A stretch of 64,000 bases of DNA from Zanthoxylum bungeanum (lineage: Eukaryota; Streptophyta; Magnoliopsida; Sapindales; Rutaceae): contig SKCR01049650.1 of assembly GCA_019454045.1 (NCBI GenBank), positions 62,001 through 126,000 of the forward strand, written 5' to 3'. Within the stretch, counting starts at the first letter, position 1. The number at the start of each line of letters is the position of its first letter. The notes under the pieces are model-generated. The model was not told the DNA's origin. It made no database searches and saw only the letters and a list, made by a program, of their open reading frames with translations. A program made the position numbers and the translations under genes. Shown here in pieces: positions 11,854 through 24,043 of the stretch.

Positions 11854-14640
11854 TATATCCAGTCACTCGAGTGTCTTACACCCGAACTATGTACGGTTGG
11901 CTCAAACTACTGAGAAAGTCATTCGTCAGCGGATTTGCATGATTATCATCTGATGCGATTTATTCGATCATCACATCGCCACGATGTATGATCCGAACGA
12001 ATCAGATGAATATTGAAGTATGTATCTGGATCGTTGATGAGACCATTAATTCTTTATCATGTGCTCAAGCTTAGCTCAGCTGCTAACAGAATTATATCTA
12101 ATCTAATTAGATTTGTTTATCGACCCATAAGGCTTCTATTGACGCCTCAGCAGCAGCAATAACCCACATTTGTTGTTTATTCGGTAACAGTATCTTCTTT
12201 GGAAGATTTCCAGCTCACCGTTCCATTATTCAAACTGTATAGTACCGTTTGCAACTTTTAGTCGTCTTTATCGGTTTAGGGAACTTGCTACAGTGATCCC
12301 AGTCACTTCAAGTTCTCATTCTCCACATATTAAGACAGCATCCTTAGTTCTCTAAGATACTAATGGATGTTCTTAACATCAATCCACTGACTATCACTTG
12401 GATTGGCTTGTTTGTGAATCCATATGCTGAAAGCGTATGAGACACCAGGTCACGTACATTTTACAATGTACGATTTCTCGGAGAGTTTTATCGAAAGCCA
12501 AGCTTTCACCGATTGTTTTTATGGGAATATCATTTCCAAGAAATGACATGTTATCATTATTTTATAGGACAGTTATTGTCAGTGCGCTCCCACTAACCCT
12601 CTTATATACACATAAATCATTTCGTTTTAAATTAAATCATAAAGCATTATGATTACATCAAAACGATAATTCCAAGAACCTATGCTTGCTTCAATCCAAA
12701 CGTGGATCGAATAACCTGCAAACCTTGTTTGCTTGTTATAGGTACGACAAAACCATCGGGATGTTTTAAACATCCTCCAAAAGGTTTCCTTTTCAGGAAA
12801 GCGATTTTCCCGTTAAGCTGACATATTTCACAAATGAAACATGCAGTATTAGCAAGCATTATCCAAATGGATTTACCGTGGCAATAGAAAAAAGGTTGAA
12901 TCGTAACCAACATAATGTTGATAACGATACCTTTCCGCTACAAGCCTAGCTTAGTACGTTGTTTTGTTACCATCCATGTATGTCTTCCTTGAAAACTTAT
13001 AGTACCAATAGGCACAATGCCTTGTGGTTCATCAACTAGTCTCCAACATAGTTGATATACATGGAATCCATTTCGGACTCATGACACTTTGTCATAATAG
13101 GGAGTCGATACCTTGTATCACTTCCTCATATGTAGTCAGTTGGTATACCTCAATAAGATAGACATCTTTATGAGCTGAGATCAGAAACCCATACCCCAGG
13201 TTGTTTTCTGACTCTCTCCGACATACGTGGTTGTTGTGTATTCGAAGATTATGGTAATAGTTTCATCCTTGATGAGCTATATATGTTCCATTAAGATTCA
13301 GTGCCTGGAACAGTATTACTCCAATTTTCATCGAGTTATACTATCCTCCGACTTACCACTGCATATCGGTATTCCTCTTAGGAAAACCGTATGGTGAGAA
13401 ACAATCTAATTATTCTCTGGTGAGATGTATAAGTTCAATACTTATGGTATCCCTAGGATAACCTACAATTGGCACTTATCCAATTTGGGTTCTAGTTTGG
13501 TATCATCCAAACATATGCCCAGCATACCCAAATATTCAGGAGTGAGAAACATGGTTTCTATCCTGTTAATATCTAATATGAATTATGTTCTAACAGATTT
13601 TTATGGATACTTATTCTAAATAAGTTCTTGCACTGTTTAAAGCTTATCCGTTGAAGGAAATGGTAGCTCAGAGCGACTCATGATTAACCTTATCATGTCT
13701 AACATAATTCGGTTACTCATTTCGGACACACCATCAGGACGACGTGTTCTAGGAGGAGTCCTCTTTGAAAGAATACTATACTCTTTCAAGTATATTAGAA
13801 ACTTATTTCTTAAGTATTTTCCATAACGGTCTTACCGTGACGGTATAATACTTTAGTCGATCTGTTTGTCTATTTCGTGTCGAAACTATAAAAGTTTCCG
13901 ATTTGTGTTCTTCAAAAGAAACACATAACCATAACGCGATGCCACATCCGTAAAGGTCACGAAATATTCATATCCACATCTAGCCTAGCTAGACATGGGC
14001 CCACTTGCTTCACTATGAACTAGGGCTAACAGATCAGTGGAATTTTCACTTTTACCAAGTAAATAGTGTTTTAAGCACTTTGCCCAAAAAACTAGATTCG
14101 TAGACTTTATTTGAATGGAATCAAATCAATTCTGGTACCCACTCTTCAAAAGTGCGGATATACGATTCTTGTTTAATTGTGTCCCAGACAACAATGCCAC
14201 AATTAGTTTCATCTGATGAAATCTGTTTGAGCTGTTTGTTTGTCATGTTTGAGATTTGTTTATATTCAAAATATAAATTCTGTTATTCACATCTAATGTG
14301 TTTATCTCAATATCATCTTTATATAATAAAACACTTTAGTGTTCTAGAATATAAAGGTTCACCCACAGTGGGTTAAACACTGATATAGAGATAACGTATC
14401 TAGTCAAACTAGTTACATTATAACAGTTTCCTAATTTATGTACATACCCGAAGGTAGTTCCTAAACATAGGTATCTACGGTCGAAACAGTGACTTTCGTC
14501 CCGTTTCCAATTCGCAGATTAATCTCAACTGAAGTCAGTATCCTGCTCAAAGCAGATTCTGAACATCAATACATATATTTTATGTACCACACTAAGTATT
14601 TAAAATCTAATTTTAATACTTGTAGTGAACATAATGTGAC
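11854..14640 (-). pseudogene. Broken copia pol of M2 (B-type)
   Basis: RNase H remains lie at about 11900-12230 (an AAEAA-like stretch and an ADPLTK-like end). Reverse transcriptase lies at about 12540-13140, with the GLKQA segment near 12680. At the YxDD position the strand reads ATAAAATAATGAT, giving Asn-Asp where M1 has Asp-Asp, next to a frame break. Integrase lies at about 13640-14230 and has the HSEASGPM-like start near 14000. At the protease active site near 14590 the strand reads AATACTTAGTGTGG, that is Asn-Thr-stop instead of Asp-Thr-Gly. M4 and P5 carry the same three codons. Confidence 0.84.
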
Positions 14641-15248
14641 AAACATATTTGAAATCAGAGCCTTGCCCGTTCTTCAATTCCTTCATGTCTGCTTTGTTCA
14701 AACGGCAGTCACGCTTCAGCCATCCCGTTTGCCACAATTTTGAGCAGACATTTTTGGGATATGTTCTTTATCTTCCCAGAAGATTATAATGATTTTGCCT
14801 TTGCCCTTTTCCAACATCCAGAAGCCTTTGGCCAAGCCTCGGGTTTCTAGAATATCAAAGTAAGGTGCGCCTTGCGCTACTTGCCTAATTGTAAATTTTG
14901 ACTTTGTCTCCTTGAGAATAGTCATTAATTCTCTAAGAATTATTTATTGCAATTTTAGTACTTCTAAAATCTAAGTATAGATTTATAAAGATCCTTCAAT
15001 TTCATTATCATACTTTAAGGATCTAATCCTTAGTTCTGATTCAGAAATTAAGGAGTCTACTGCGACAAGCTTAATGGATTAAACACTAAAGTTATCATTA
15101 CATATCTTCCAAGGATCATGCTCTACTATTTGCTTAACTCCGGGCTTAAGCCTAATATGTTATTTTATCAAATAAAGTAACTTATTAGTTTTTCCAGGAC
15201 CATCCTGAAATTTATTCCAAATTTGAAAATTAAACCATTTAAATACAT
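14641..15248 (-). pseudogene. Broken copia gag of M2 with B-type deletion
   Basis: The gag remnant opens at an ATG at 15248. The central part found in M1, P1 and P4 is missing: near 14940-14960 the sequence jumps from the LEVQIA-like position directly to the LRELMTIL-like position, a loss of about 180 bp. The zinc knuckle near 14710-14745 is degraded (NCGKRDG). A frame of 69 codons at 14716-14925 is only a fragment of this gag. Confidence 0.78.
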
Positions 15249-17430
15249 TTTCCCCAGGATTATGTTTTAAATGTCAATCTTTCAACTATATCTTGATTTT
15301 AATAGTCCAACTATTTAATCAACTATTTAGGTACTATTTATTATAATGATTACAATAGTCCAACTATTTAATCAACTATAATTTAATAGATTAAAATCAA
15401 TTATATTGATTACTATAATCCAATTATAAAATCAACTATAAATGAATAGTTTGTATATAGTCCAACTATTGATTAAAACAACAATTTAAATATTAGTCCA
15501 ACTAACATTTAATTTATTTGACGAATGATATTTGATTTGAGCTCGTATGGCAAGTAATTAAACGAATATTGCAAATTCAATTCTTACCTCCCACTATTTT
15601 TCGGCGAGCTTCTAACCCTCTGTTGAGTACTCGGGAAACCGTGTTTCCTAGTGGGCTAGGATCCCGTTAAATATCACACAATCTTGACTTTGGCTAACAA
15701 ATTGTATGATAATTAACTAGGTAGATCTCTAAGATCGATTGGATCCAATCCAATTCCTAGATCCGGTAGGGGGACATCGAAGTCCGAAATAATATCTTAT
15801 ATATGCCAATACATCCAATGTATTACCTAACCTTTTTCCTCTGAATCAACTAAGCCTTGGCTTGGCACAACAAACTTAGTGATCCCAGTTAAGCGCGACC
15901 CATTAACCACGGAAAGCTTCATAATCAATTTCGATGGACAAGAAGTGGTCTTGACTTTGGCCAACAAACCACAACTTGGACAAGACACTGATATGGAACA
16001 AAGCCTTCATGATTCAAACACATCCTCGACGGACAAAGGCCTTGACTTTGGCCAACAAGCCAATGCCAGTCTCGGATCTTGAGTGAGAATCCCTCAATGG
16101 AAGGAAAGACGCTTAATATTTTGCAAGGGTTTTTCGAGTGCAAATTGGCAACAAATTTATTATCTTTGTTAAGGTCTCATCATCATACACCCTTAAACAT
16201 GCATTCTAAACATATAATAAAGCACATATGAAAAATAATAATGATATGCGGATGGATACTTTACACATTGATCCTAGATCAAATCTCTCACTTTCTCTCT
16301 CCCGCTAGCACAAATATTTCTTCTACCCGTTACACCACACACTTCTAAGAAACCTCATTTACATTGAGGGAAAGGTGAGAAGAGAATACAAAGAATATGG
16401 AGGTAATAAGGCTGGACACGCAGGTCCAATTAATAAATCAAATTTATTACAACAATTTCTAAAATTGTCCCACCCATCTAATATCCATCCGATATACATT
16501 ATTCATGCATCGCAACCATGTATTCACACAAGCATGTTATCAATCAATCTAATCAAATTAATTAATCTGATAATTAGTGATCATCCAATGCTTAATGAAC
16601 GATTTGATTTTGCTCGAGTCAAACTCGTTTTGCGAATAAGTACTCAAAGTACGAATTCTTGAATTAAATTAAAGTACACAATTAAATCCAATTCAATTTT
16701 TATTTAATACTAATTCATTTATTTAATTCCAAATTAAATACTACACTTTATAAATGAACCTTTACGACATAAATTCCAAATTTAATCGCAACGGGTCTCA
16801 AAGCCCGATTAACGTCCAACGTCAATTTAATTAAAGTCCAATGAGCTTTTAATTAATTTCTTAAGCCGTGGACTTTTGGTCAACTCGGGTCGAACCCAAT
16901 AACCAAAGTCCAATCCGGGAGTTACCCATAAGCCCAGAAATCAATTTAGGCCCATTAGGCCCAATTAAACTTTAAAGGTCCATTAAGTCGTATTTGGGCT
17001 TTATGGAAGCGGTTTTGGGCCCAATTGGATCCAACCAATATTTCCTAAACCCAACTTGGTACAACCAAGCCCAATAAGCCCAATTACAACACTTCAAGCC
17101 CAATTTCCAAAATTAGCCCAATTTAATTAAATTGCCAATTTCCAAATTCCCAATTTAATTACCTAAAGTGCATTAACATAATTAATCACCCAAATCATTA
17201 TTTCCAAAACACAAATTAGGCTAATTAATCATGCTCATCTACATCAATTAGTGTCCAACACAAATTAATCAAAAATCAAACCCAATCATGCTCATAATGT
17301 CTCGGCAAAGGAAGGATTTTTACATCAAATTCGAATTCAATCCAATTCCATATTAAATCAACATTCCCAATTAATTTCCAACACATCCAATGATCAAAAA
17401 TCAAAAATCCCAAAAAAAATCAAACTTAAA
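15249..17430 (-). other. Leader of M2
   Basis: Non-coding leader, minus strand. It has the ~60-bp tandem array (about 15300-15480), the conserved tagaggctcg phrase near 15600-15640 and repeated GACTTTGGCCAACAA words (near 15685, 15955 and 16045). A GGGCC-rich section lies at 16790-17130. It stops at the junction with P2 without reaching a primer site. Confidence 0.7.
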
Positions 17431-19372
17431 TATGTGACATAGGAGATTTCACTCTTATCATTTGTGATTAGATCACCTAGATATATATAAATGATTAGAG
17501 GTCCTTATGATTTGTTCCTGGACGGAGAATGATATGAGACAGTATCAGTCCACGAAGGATAAATCATTAAATATCAATAGTCACAGTATTATCGAGATTG
17601 GACATCGATAAATACGTAAAAGACTAGTATTACACTTGTGCTCGTTGGTATAGGATACTCATGCAAGTGTAATAGGAGGTTGTGTTTTACCGATGGTACG
17701 GGAAAGAGCTTCGCTCTGGATAAGACCCGCTCGGAATTCCATTGGTAGTATGACTATGTGTCTATGGAAGTCTGAAATCAGGGTAGGTGTATTTGGTCTA
17801 AACCTGAGACTTGCACCGCTAATGCATACGAAAATCAATATACTTTGGTTGAGGTCATCCAGGGCTTTAACCGGTTTCTGTGTACGCCAATTCTTGGTAT
17901 ATCGAGAATCGTAGTGTGTTGGGTGTGATTTCAAGATGGAAGTATCACTCCAATCATATGGAGATGATGGTCACGTAGGATACGGGACTGGTTCTCTTAA
18001 ATGCTGTAGCTATCGGGATAAAATGACAAGGTCAGGTTATCCGATTATAGAGACTAGTCACCAGACATCTGACATGTGTTTCGTATGGGGCAGACACAAT
18101 TCCAGCCCCAAGCCTAGCACGTGATCATCCGATACTGGACAGAAATACGCAATACTACGTTATACTACGCTTGATACAGATCCTTTATTACTGTAAGGAT
18201 GTTTCTGGAGAATTGGGTAGGCATGGCGCTTTGCTAGAGGCCAACCTTGTCTTGTAATTCGGTATAAACGTAGTACGAGGTACTTACGTGTTCGGATAGT
18301 CCGACTACCGAATTTACTGCCAACATATCCGGGGATCTCATGGGTCGCTTCCCAAAGATTCACCGATGACGTATAACTCGCACTCTAAATTAATCTGGGA
18401 TTAATTAGAAGAGAGAGAAAATTAATCTGGGATTAATTGCAGAGATATTTTATTTGGGATAAAATATTATTAAAGAGAGATAACAATTAATTTGGAATTA
18501 ATCGATTATTTAATATATTTGATATATTAAACGAAATTGGATTTCGACGCGGAATTAAAATTAGATTTTAATTCGGGTGAACGAATTAATTTAGAATTAA
18601 TTCGTTAGCGACGTGAATAGTGACTTCGCTAGGCGTAATCATTTAATTACGACGCAACAGAAAATTCGTTAATTTGGAATTAACGAACCCGAGCCCGAGA
18701 TTATTTGTGAGCGCATTCATATTTCAAATTCGAGTGCGACACTTCAAATCAAGCGTCAAATCATTAGTCGCATGAAGCGTCAAATCTAATGTCACTTTGA
18801 GTGATGTGACCACTTGTCACTTGATTTTGATTGATTGATGGATTGATTGATGGAAGTTGTTGGCTAGCATTTAATGCTATTTTGGAACCAAAAGTTGTGT
18901 TGAATTTTAGAAAGCAAATACACAAATTTGGTATATGTTTATTTTGGATTTTGGAAATCAAATGAACAACTTACACAACTTCTCTCCTTCTCTATTTTTC
19001 TCCCTCTTCTCACTCCCAAACCAGTGGGTTTTCTTCTGTTTTTTGCCGAGCAGATAGGGAAGCAAATAGTGGGATTTTGTGGCAAAATCTCAAGTGCTAG
19101 CACACTTACGAGATATGCGAAGGTGATAGGGAAGTCCACCCATGAGCCGGGAACCGTTCGACAAAGCTCGGAGCTTGACGAAGGACCGAAACGAATGCCA
19201 AACCAGTGAGCAAATCTGCTCACTACCGAATGTAGTGAAGGAGGCAGAATTTCGTTTTTAATGTCTCCGTGTCGCTCAACCGATCGATGTGAGTATTCCG
19301 CAACTTCTTCGATTGTTATTCACAATTGATTCATGCTTATAATTGATCTTGGGACCTTAATAGAAACCAACA
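17431..19372 (+). repeat. 5' LTR of P2, 5'-truncated (1942 bp)
   Basis: The match to other LTRs begins at TATGTGAC, about 67 bp inside the LTR as judged from the P2 3' LTR start. It ends ...GAAACCAACA at 19372. The hairpin array is intact at about 18385-18690. The next base begins pol-type sequence instead of a primer site. Confidence 0.84.
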
Positions 19373-21845
19373 TAGATATATTATCTCTATATCAGTGTTT
19401 AACTCGCTGCGGGTGAACCTTTATATTGTAGAACACTAAAGTGTTTCATTATATAAAGATGATATTGAGATAAACACATTAGATGTGAATAACAGAGTTT
19501 ATATTTTGAATATAAATAATATCTCAAATATATAACATGACAAACAAACAGCTCAAACTGATTTGATCAGATGAAACTAATTGTGGCATTGATGTATATG
19601 ACACAATTAAACAAGAATCGTATATCCACATTTTCGAAGAGTGGGTACTCGGACTAATTTGATTCTAATCAAATAAAGTCTACGAATCTATTTTATTGGG
19701 CAAAGTGCCTAAAACATTATTTACTTGGTAAAAGTGTAATGCCACCGACCTGTTAGCCCTAGTTCATAGTGAACCAAGTGGGCCCATGTCTAGCTAGGCT
19801 AGAAGAGGATATGAATATTTCGTGACCGTTACGGATGTGGCATCACGTTATGGTAATGTATTTCCTTTGAAGAACACAAATCGGAAACTTTAGAGTTTCG
19901 ACACGAAGTAGACAAATAGATCGGCTATAGTATTATACCGTCACGGTAAGACTGTAATGGAAAATACTTAGGCAATAAGTTTCTTATATACTTGAAAGAG
20001 TAAAGTATTATTTCAAATGAGGACTCCTCCCGTAACACGTCATTTTGACTGTGTGTACGAACGGATAAACCGAATTTTGTTGGACATGATAAGGTTAATC
20101 ATGAGTCGCTATGAGCTACCATTTCCTTCAACGGATAAGCATAAGCAGTGCAAAACTTATTTAGAATAAGGTTCCATTAAAATCTGTTTGACAGATATCA
20201 TATTTGATATGAACAGGAAAGAAACCAGGTTTCACATTCCTGATAATTTGGGTGTGAAAGGCATACGTTTGGATGATACCAAACTAAAACCCAAATAGGA
20301 TAAGTACCAAATGTAGGTTATCATAGGGATACCAAAGTATAATACTTATACATCTCACTAGAGAACAATTAGATTGTTGCTCACCATGCGGTTTTCCTAA
20401 GAGGAATACCGATATGCAGTGGTAAGTGGGAGGATAGTAAAACTCGATGAAAATCAGAGTAATACTATTCTAGGCATCGAATCCTAATGGAACACAAATA
20501 GTTCATCAAGGAAGTAACTATTACCATTAATCTTAGAATACACAAGAACCACGTGAGTCGGAGAGAGTCATAAAACAACCTGGGGTATGGGTTTCTGATC
20601 TCACCTTAATAAAGATTTTAATCTTTTGAGGTATACTAACTGACTACGTATGAGGAAGTGATACAAGGTATCGACTCCCTATTATGACAAAGTGTCATGA
20701 GTCCGAAATGGATTCCATGTATATCAACAAGTTTGGATACTAGTTGATGTACCGCAAGGCATTGTGCCTAATGGTACTGTATGAGTCTTCAAGGAAGACA
20801 TACATAGATGGCAACATATTAACGTACTAAGCTAGGCTTGTAGCGGAAAGGTATCATTATCAACATTGTGTCGATTACGATTCAACCTTTACGGAAAATC
20901 GCTTTCCTGAAAAGGAAACCTTTTGGAGGATATTTAAAACATCCTGACGATTTTATCGTACCAAAACTAGCAAACAAGGTTTGCAGGTTGTTCGATCGAT
21001 GTTTGGATTGATGCAAGCATTAGGTTCTAGGAATTATCTTTTTGATGAAATCATAATAATTTATGATTTATTTCAAAACGAAAATGATTCTTGTGTATAT
21101 AAGAGGGTTAGTGGGAGCGCACTGACAATAATGTCCTATAATAATGACAATATGTCATTTCTTGGAAATGAAATTCCCATAAAAACTATCGGTGAAAGCT
21201 TGGCTTTCAAGAAAACTCTCTGAGAAATCGTACATTGAAAAATGTACGCGACCTGGTGTCTCATACGCTTTGAGCATATGGTTTGACAAACAGGCCAATC
21301 CAAGTGATAGTCACTGGATCGATGTTAAGAACATCCGTTATTATCTTAGAGAACTAAGGATGATGTCTTAGTCTATGGATAAGGAGAATTGAAGTGACCA
21401 GGGTCACTGTAGCAGTTTCCTAAACCGATAAAACGACTATAAGTCGCAAACGGTACTATACAGTTTGAATAACGGTGCAGTGAGCTGGAAATCTTCCAAG
21501 CAAGATACTGTTACCGAATAAACAACAAATGTAGGTTATTGCTGCAGCTGAGGCGGCAATAGAAGCCTTCTGGGTCGATTATAAATCTAATTAGATTAGA
21601 TATAATTCTATTAGCAGCTAAGCTAGGCTTGAGCACAGACTAAAGAATTAATGGTCTCATCAACGATCCAGATACATACTTCGATATTCATCTGATTCGT
21701 TCGGATCATACATCGTGGCGATCTAATGATCGAATAAATCGCATCAGACGATAATCATGTAAATCCGCTGATGAAAACCTTTCCTCAGCCATTTGAGCCA
21801 ACCGTACATAGTTCGGGTGTCAAGCACTCGAGTGACTGGCTATAG
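19373..21845 (+). pseudogene. Broken copia IN-RT-RH of P2
   Basis: The sequence resumes just after the protease, at the LTKNIISI-like position. Integrase lies at about 19575-20160 with the HSEPSGPM segment near 19765. Reverse transcriptase lies at about 20680-21220. A fragment at 20981-21223 reads RSMFGLMQA, then CVYKRVSGS. The polymerase site reads SYNNDNM near 21145-21165, with Asn at the first catalytic Asp of YxDD. RNase H lies at about 21530-21640. The end of the protein (NPLTK-like, then a final SDWL before TAG) leads into the polypurine tract. Confidence 0.84.
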
Positions 21846-21859
21846 GCCAAGTGGGAGAT
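21846..21859 (+). other. Polypurine tract of P2
   Basis: GGCCAAGTGGGAGAT lies directly before the 3' LTR start TGTTGG at 21860. It is the same tract as in M2, M4 and P5. Confidence 0.8.
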
Positions 21860-23248
21860 TGTTGGACAATTATGACCCATAGCGTCACTATTTTTACATA
21901 TCATGGTGTTGTTGTACAAATTAACTATGTGACAAAGGAGATTGCACTCTTATCATTTGTGATTAGATCACCTAGATATATATAAATGATGAGAGGTCCT
22001 TATGATTTGTTCCTGGACGGAGAATGATATGAGACAGTATCAGTCCACGAAGGATAAATCATTAAATATCCCTAGTCAGAGTATTATCAAGATTGGACAT
22101 CGATAAATACGTAAAAGACTAGTATTACACTTGTGCGCGTTGTGAGGGCACAACGGCATAGTTCTCATAAATTTGGGTATATGATACTCATGCAAGTGTA
22201 ATAGGAGGTTGTGTTTTACCGATGGTACGGGAAAGAGCTTCGCTCTGGATAAGACCCCCTCGAAATTCCATTGGTAGTATGACTATATGTCTATGGAAGT
22301 CTTAAATCAGGGTAGGTGTATTTGGTCTTAACCTGGGACTTGCACCGCTAATGCATGCGACAATCAATATACTTTGGTTGAGGTCGTCCAGGGCTTTAAC
22401 CGATTTCTATGTACGCCAATTCTGGGTATATCGAGAATCGTAGTGTGTTAGGTTTGATGTCAAGACGGAAGTGTCACTCCAGTCATATGGAGATGATGGT
22501 CACGTAGGATACGATACTGGTTCTCTTAAATGCTGCAGCTATCGGGATAAAATGACAAGGTCAGGTTTATCCGATTATAGAGACTAGTCACCAGACATCC
22601 GACATTCGCATTTCAAATTCGAGTGCGGCACGTCAAATCAAGCGTCAAATCGCTAGTGGCATCAAGCGTCAAATCACAAGTCACTTTGAGTGATGTGACT
22701 TGACAACTTGATGGATTGAGTGATTTGAGTGGTTGAGGCTTTTAATTGTTTGACTTTGAAAGCCAAATTCAAATGAAATTCATTTGAAATTCAAATGTGT
22801 GTATTTAATAGACAAATTTGGAAACACATCACACAATCTCTCTTATCTCTTTCCTTCTACCATTCACGCCCAAAGTGGGTTGTTTCATCTTAAACTTTCA
22901 GGATCTTTTTTGCTGAGAGAGTGGGAAGCAAAAAGTGTGGTTCTGTGGCAAAATTACAAGTGCTAGCACACTTACGAGACATGCGAAGGTGATATGGAAG
23001 TCCATCCATGAGCCGGGAACCATTCGACGAAGCTTGGAGCTTGACGAACGACTCAAACCGAGCCAAAACCAGTGAAGAAAAACTGCACACTGCCGTACCA
23101 GTGAAGGAGGACAGCAGTTCATTTTTGTTGCCTCGTTTTCCTCCGCGTCTCTCAACTGATCGATGTGAGTATTTCGCGACTTCGTCGATGTTTTCGCACT
23201 TCATTTTCATGCTTGTTTATGATCTTGGGACCTTAATAGAAACCAACA
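21860..23248 (+). repeat. 3' LTR of P2 with ~640-bp internal deletion
   Basis: The LTR begins TGTTGGACAATTATGACC and ends GAAACCAACA. At 22601-22606 the phrase CCGACAT, which elsewhere continues into GTGTTTCG, is joined to the ATTCGCATTTC phrase found about 640 bp later in the P2 5' LTR. The three bases CAT are common to both ends. The lost piece includes the entire hairpin array. The remaining length is 1389 bp. Confidence 0.85.
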
Positions 23249-24025
23249 AAATGGGCTTTTAATTAATTTCTTAAGGCGTGGACTTTTGGTCAACTCGGGT
23301 CAAACCGATAACCAAAGTCCAATCCGGGAGTTTCCCCATAAGCCTAGAAATTAATCTTGTCCCATTAGGCCCAATTAAACTTTAAAGGTCTATTAAGTCA
23401 CATTTGGGCTTTATGGAAGTGGTTTTGGGCCCAATTGGATCCAATCCAATTTGTCTTAACCCTACTTTGTACAACAAACCCAACAAGCCCATTTACAACA
23501 TTAAAGTCCAAATCCAATTTTAAGGCCCAATTAATTAAACACAAAAAATCCAATTTCACATTTAATTAACCTAAAGTGTATATCATGATTAATCACCAAA
23601 ATTAACATTTCTAAAACATCAATTTATACAATTAATCATGCTCATTTTCATCATCACATGTCCAACACATTTTGATTAAAATCAAACCCAATTACTTGCT
23701 TATAACTCTCGGCAATCATAGGGAATTTTAAACCGATTTCGATTTCAATCCAATTGAACCCACAATCAATATTAAATCAACATTCATAATTGATTCAAGT
23801 CATTCAATGATCAAAAATCAAAAAATCACCAAGACAAATTAGGGCACTTGTATTCGGCCAAGCCTAAATATTTGGGGAAAAATGTTCCAAACATTATTTC
23901 ATCAAATTGATCCAATCAATTATCAATTAAACATGTATTAAGCATACTCAAACATCCAATTTATTCAAATCATGCTCAAATACAAATTACACAAATTTTA
24001 AGCCCTAATCTTTTTCATGCTCAAA

Positions 24026-24042
24026 ACTTCCTCTAGATGCCA
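24026..24042 (-). other. Primer-binding site of M3
   Basis: The minus strand reads TGGCATCTAGAGGAAG one base after the LTR end. Relative to the initiator Met complement TGGTATCAGAGC it has T-to-C at position 4 and an extra T. M4 shares both changes. Confidence 0.7.
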
Positions 24043-24043
24043 T

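Larger units (their letters stand above)
9858..17430 (-). mobile_element. Ty1/copia element M2 (B-type), 5' LTR missing
   Basis: This minus-strand copy inserted in the integrase of P1. Its 3' LTR is at the left, followed on the right by the polypurine tract, RNase H, reverse transcriptase, integrase, protease, gag and leader. It ends at 17430, still in the leader, where a truncated P2 LTR begins, so its primer site and 5' LTR are gone. The five bases left of the LTR are ctgag; no matching right-hand copy was found. Confidence 0.86.
17431..23248 (+). mobile_element. Ty1/copia element P2, internally deleted
   Basis: This plus-strand copy has a 5' LTR lacking its first ~67 bp. Pol follows immediately, with no primer site, leader, gag or protease, and then a polypurine tract and a 3' LTR with a large deletion. 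The missing 5' internal part could be a post-insertion deletion. The altered polymerase site places it with the B-type copies. Confidence 0.83.
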
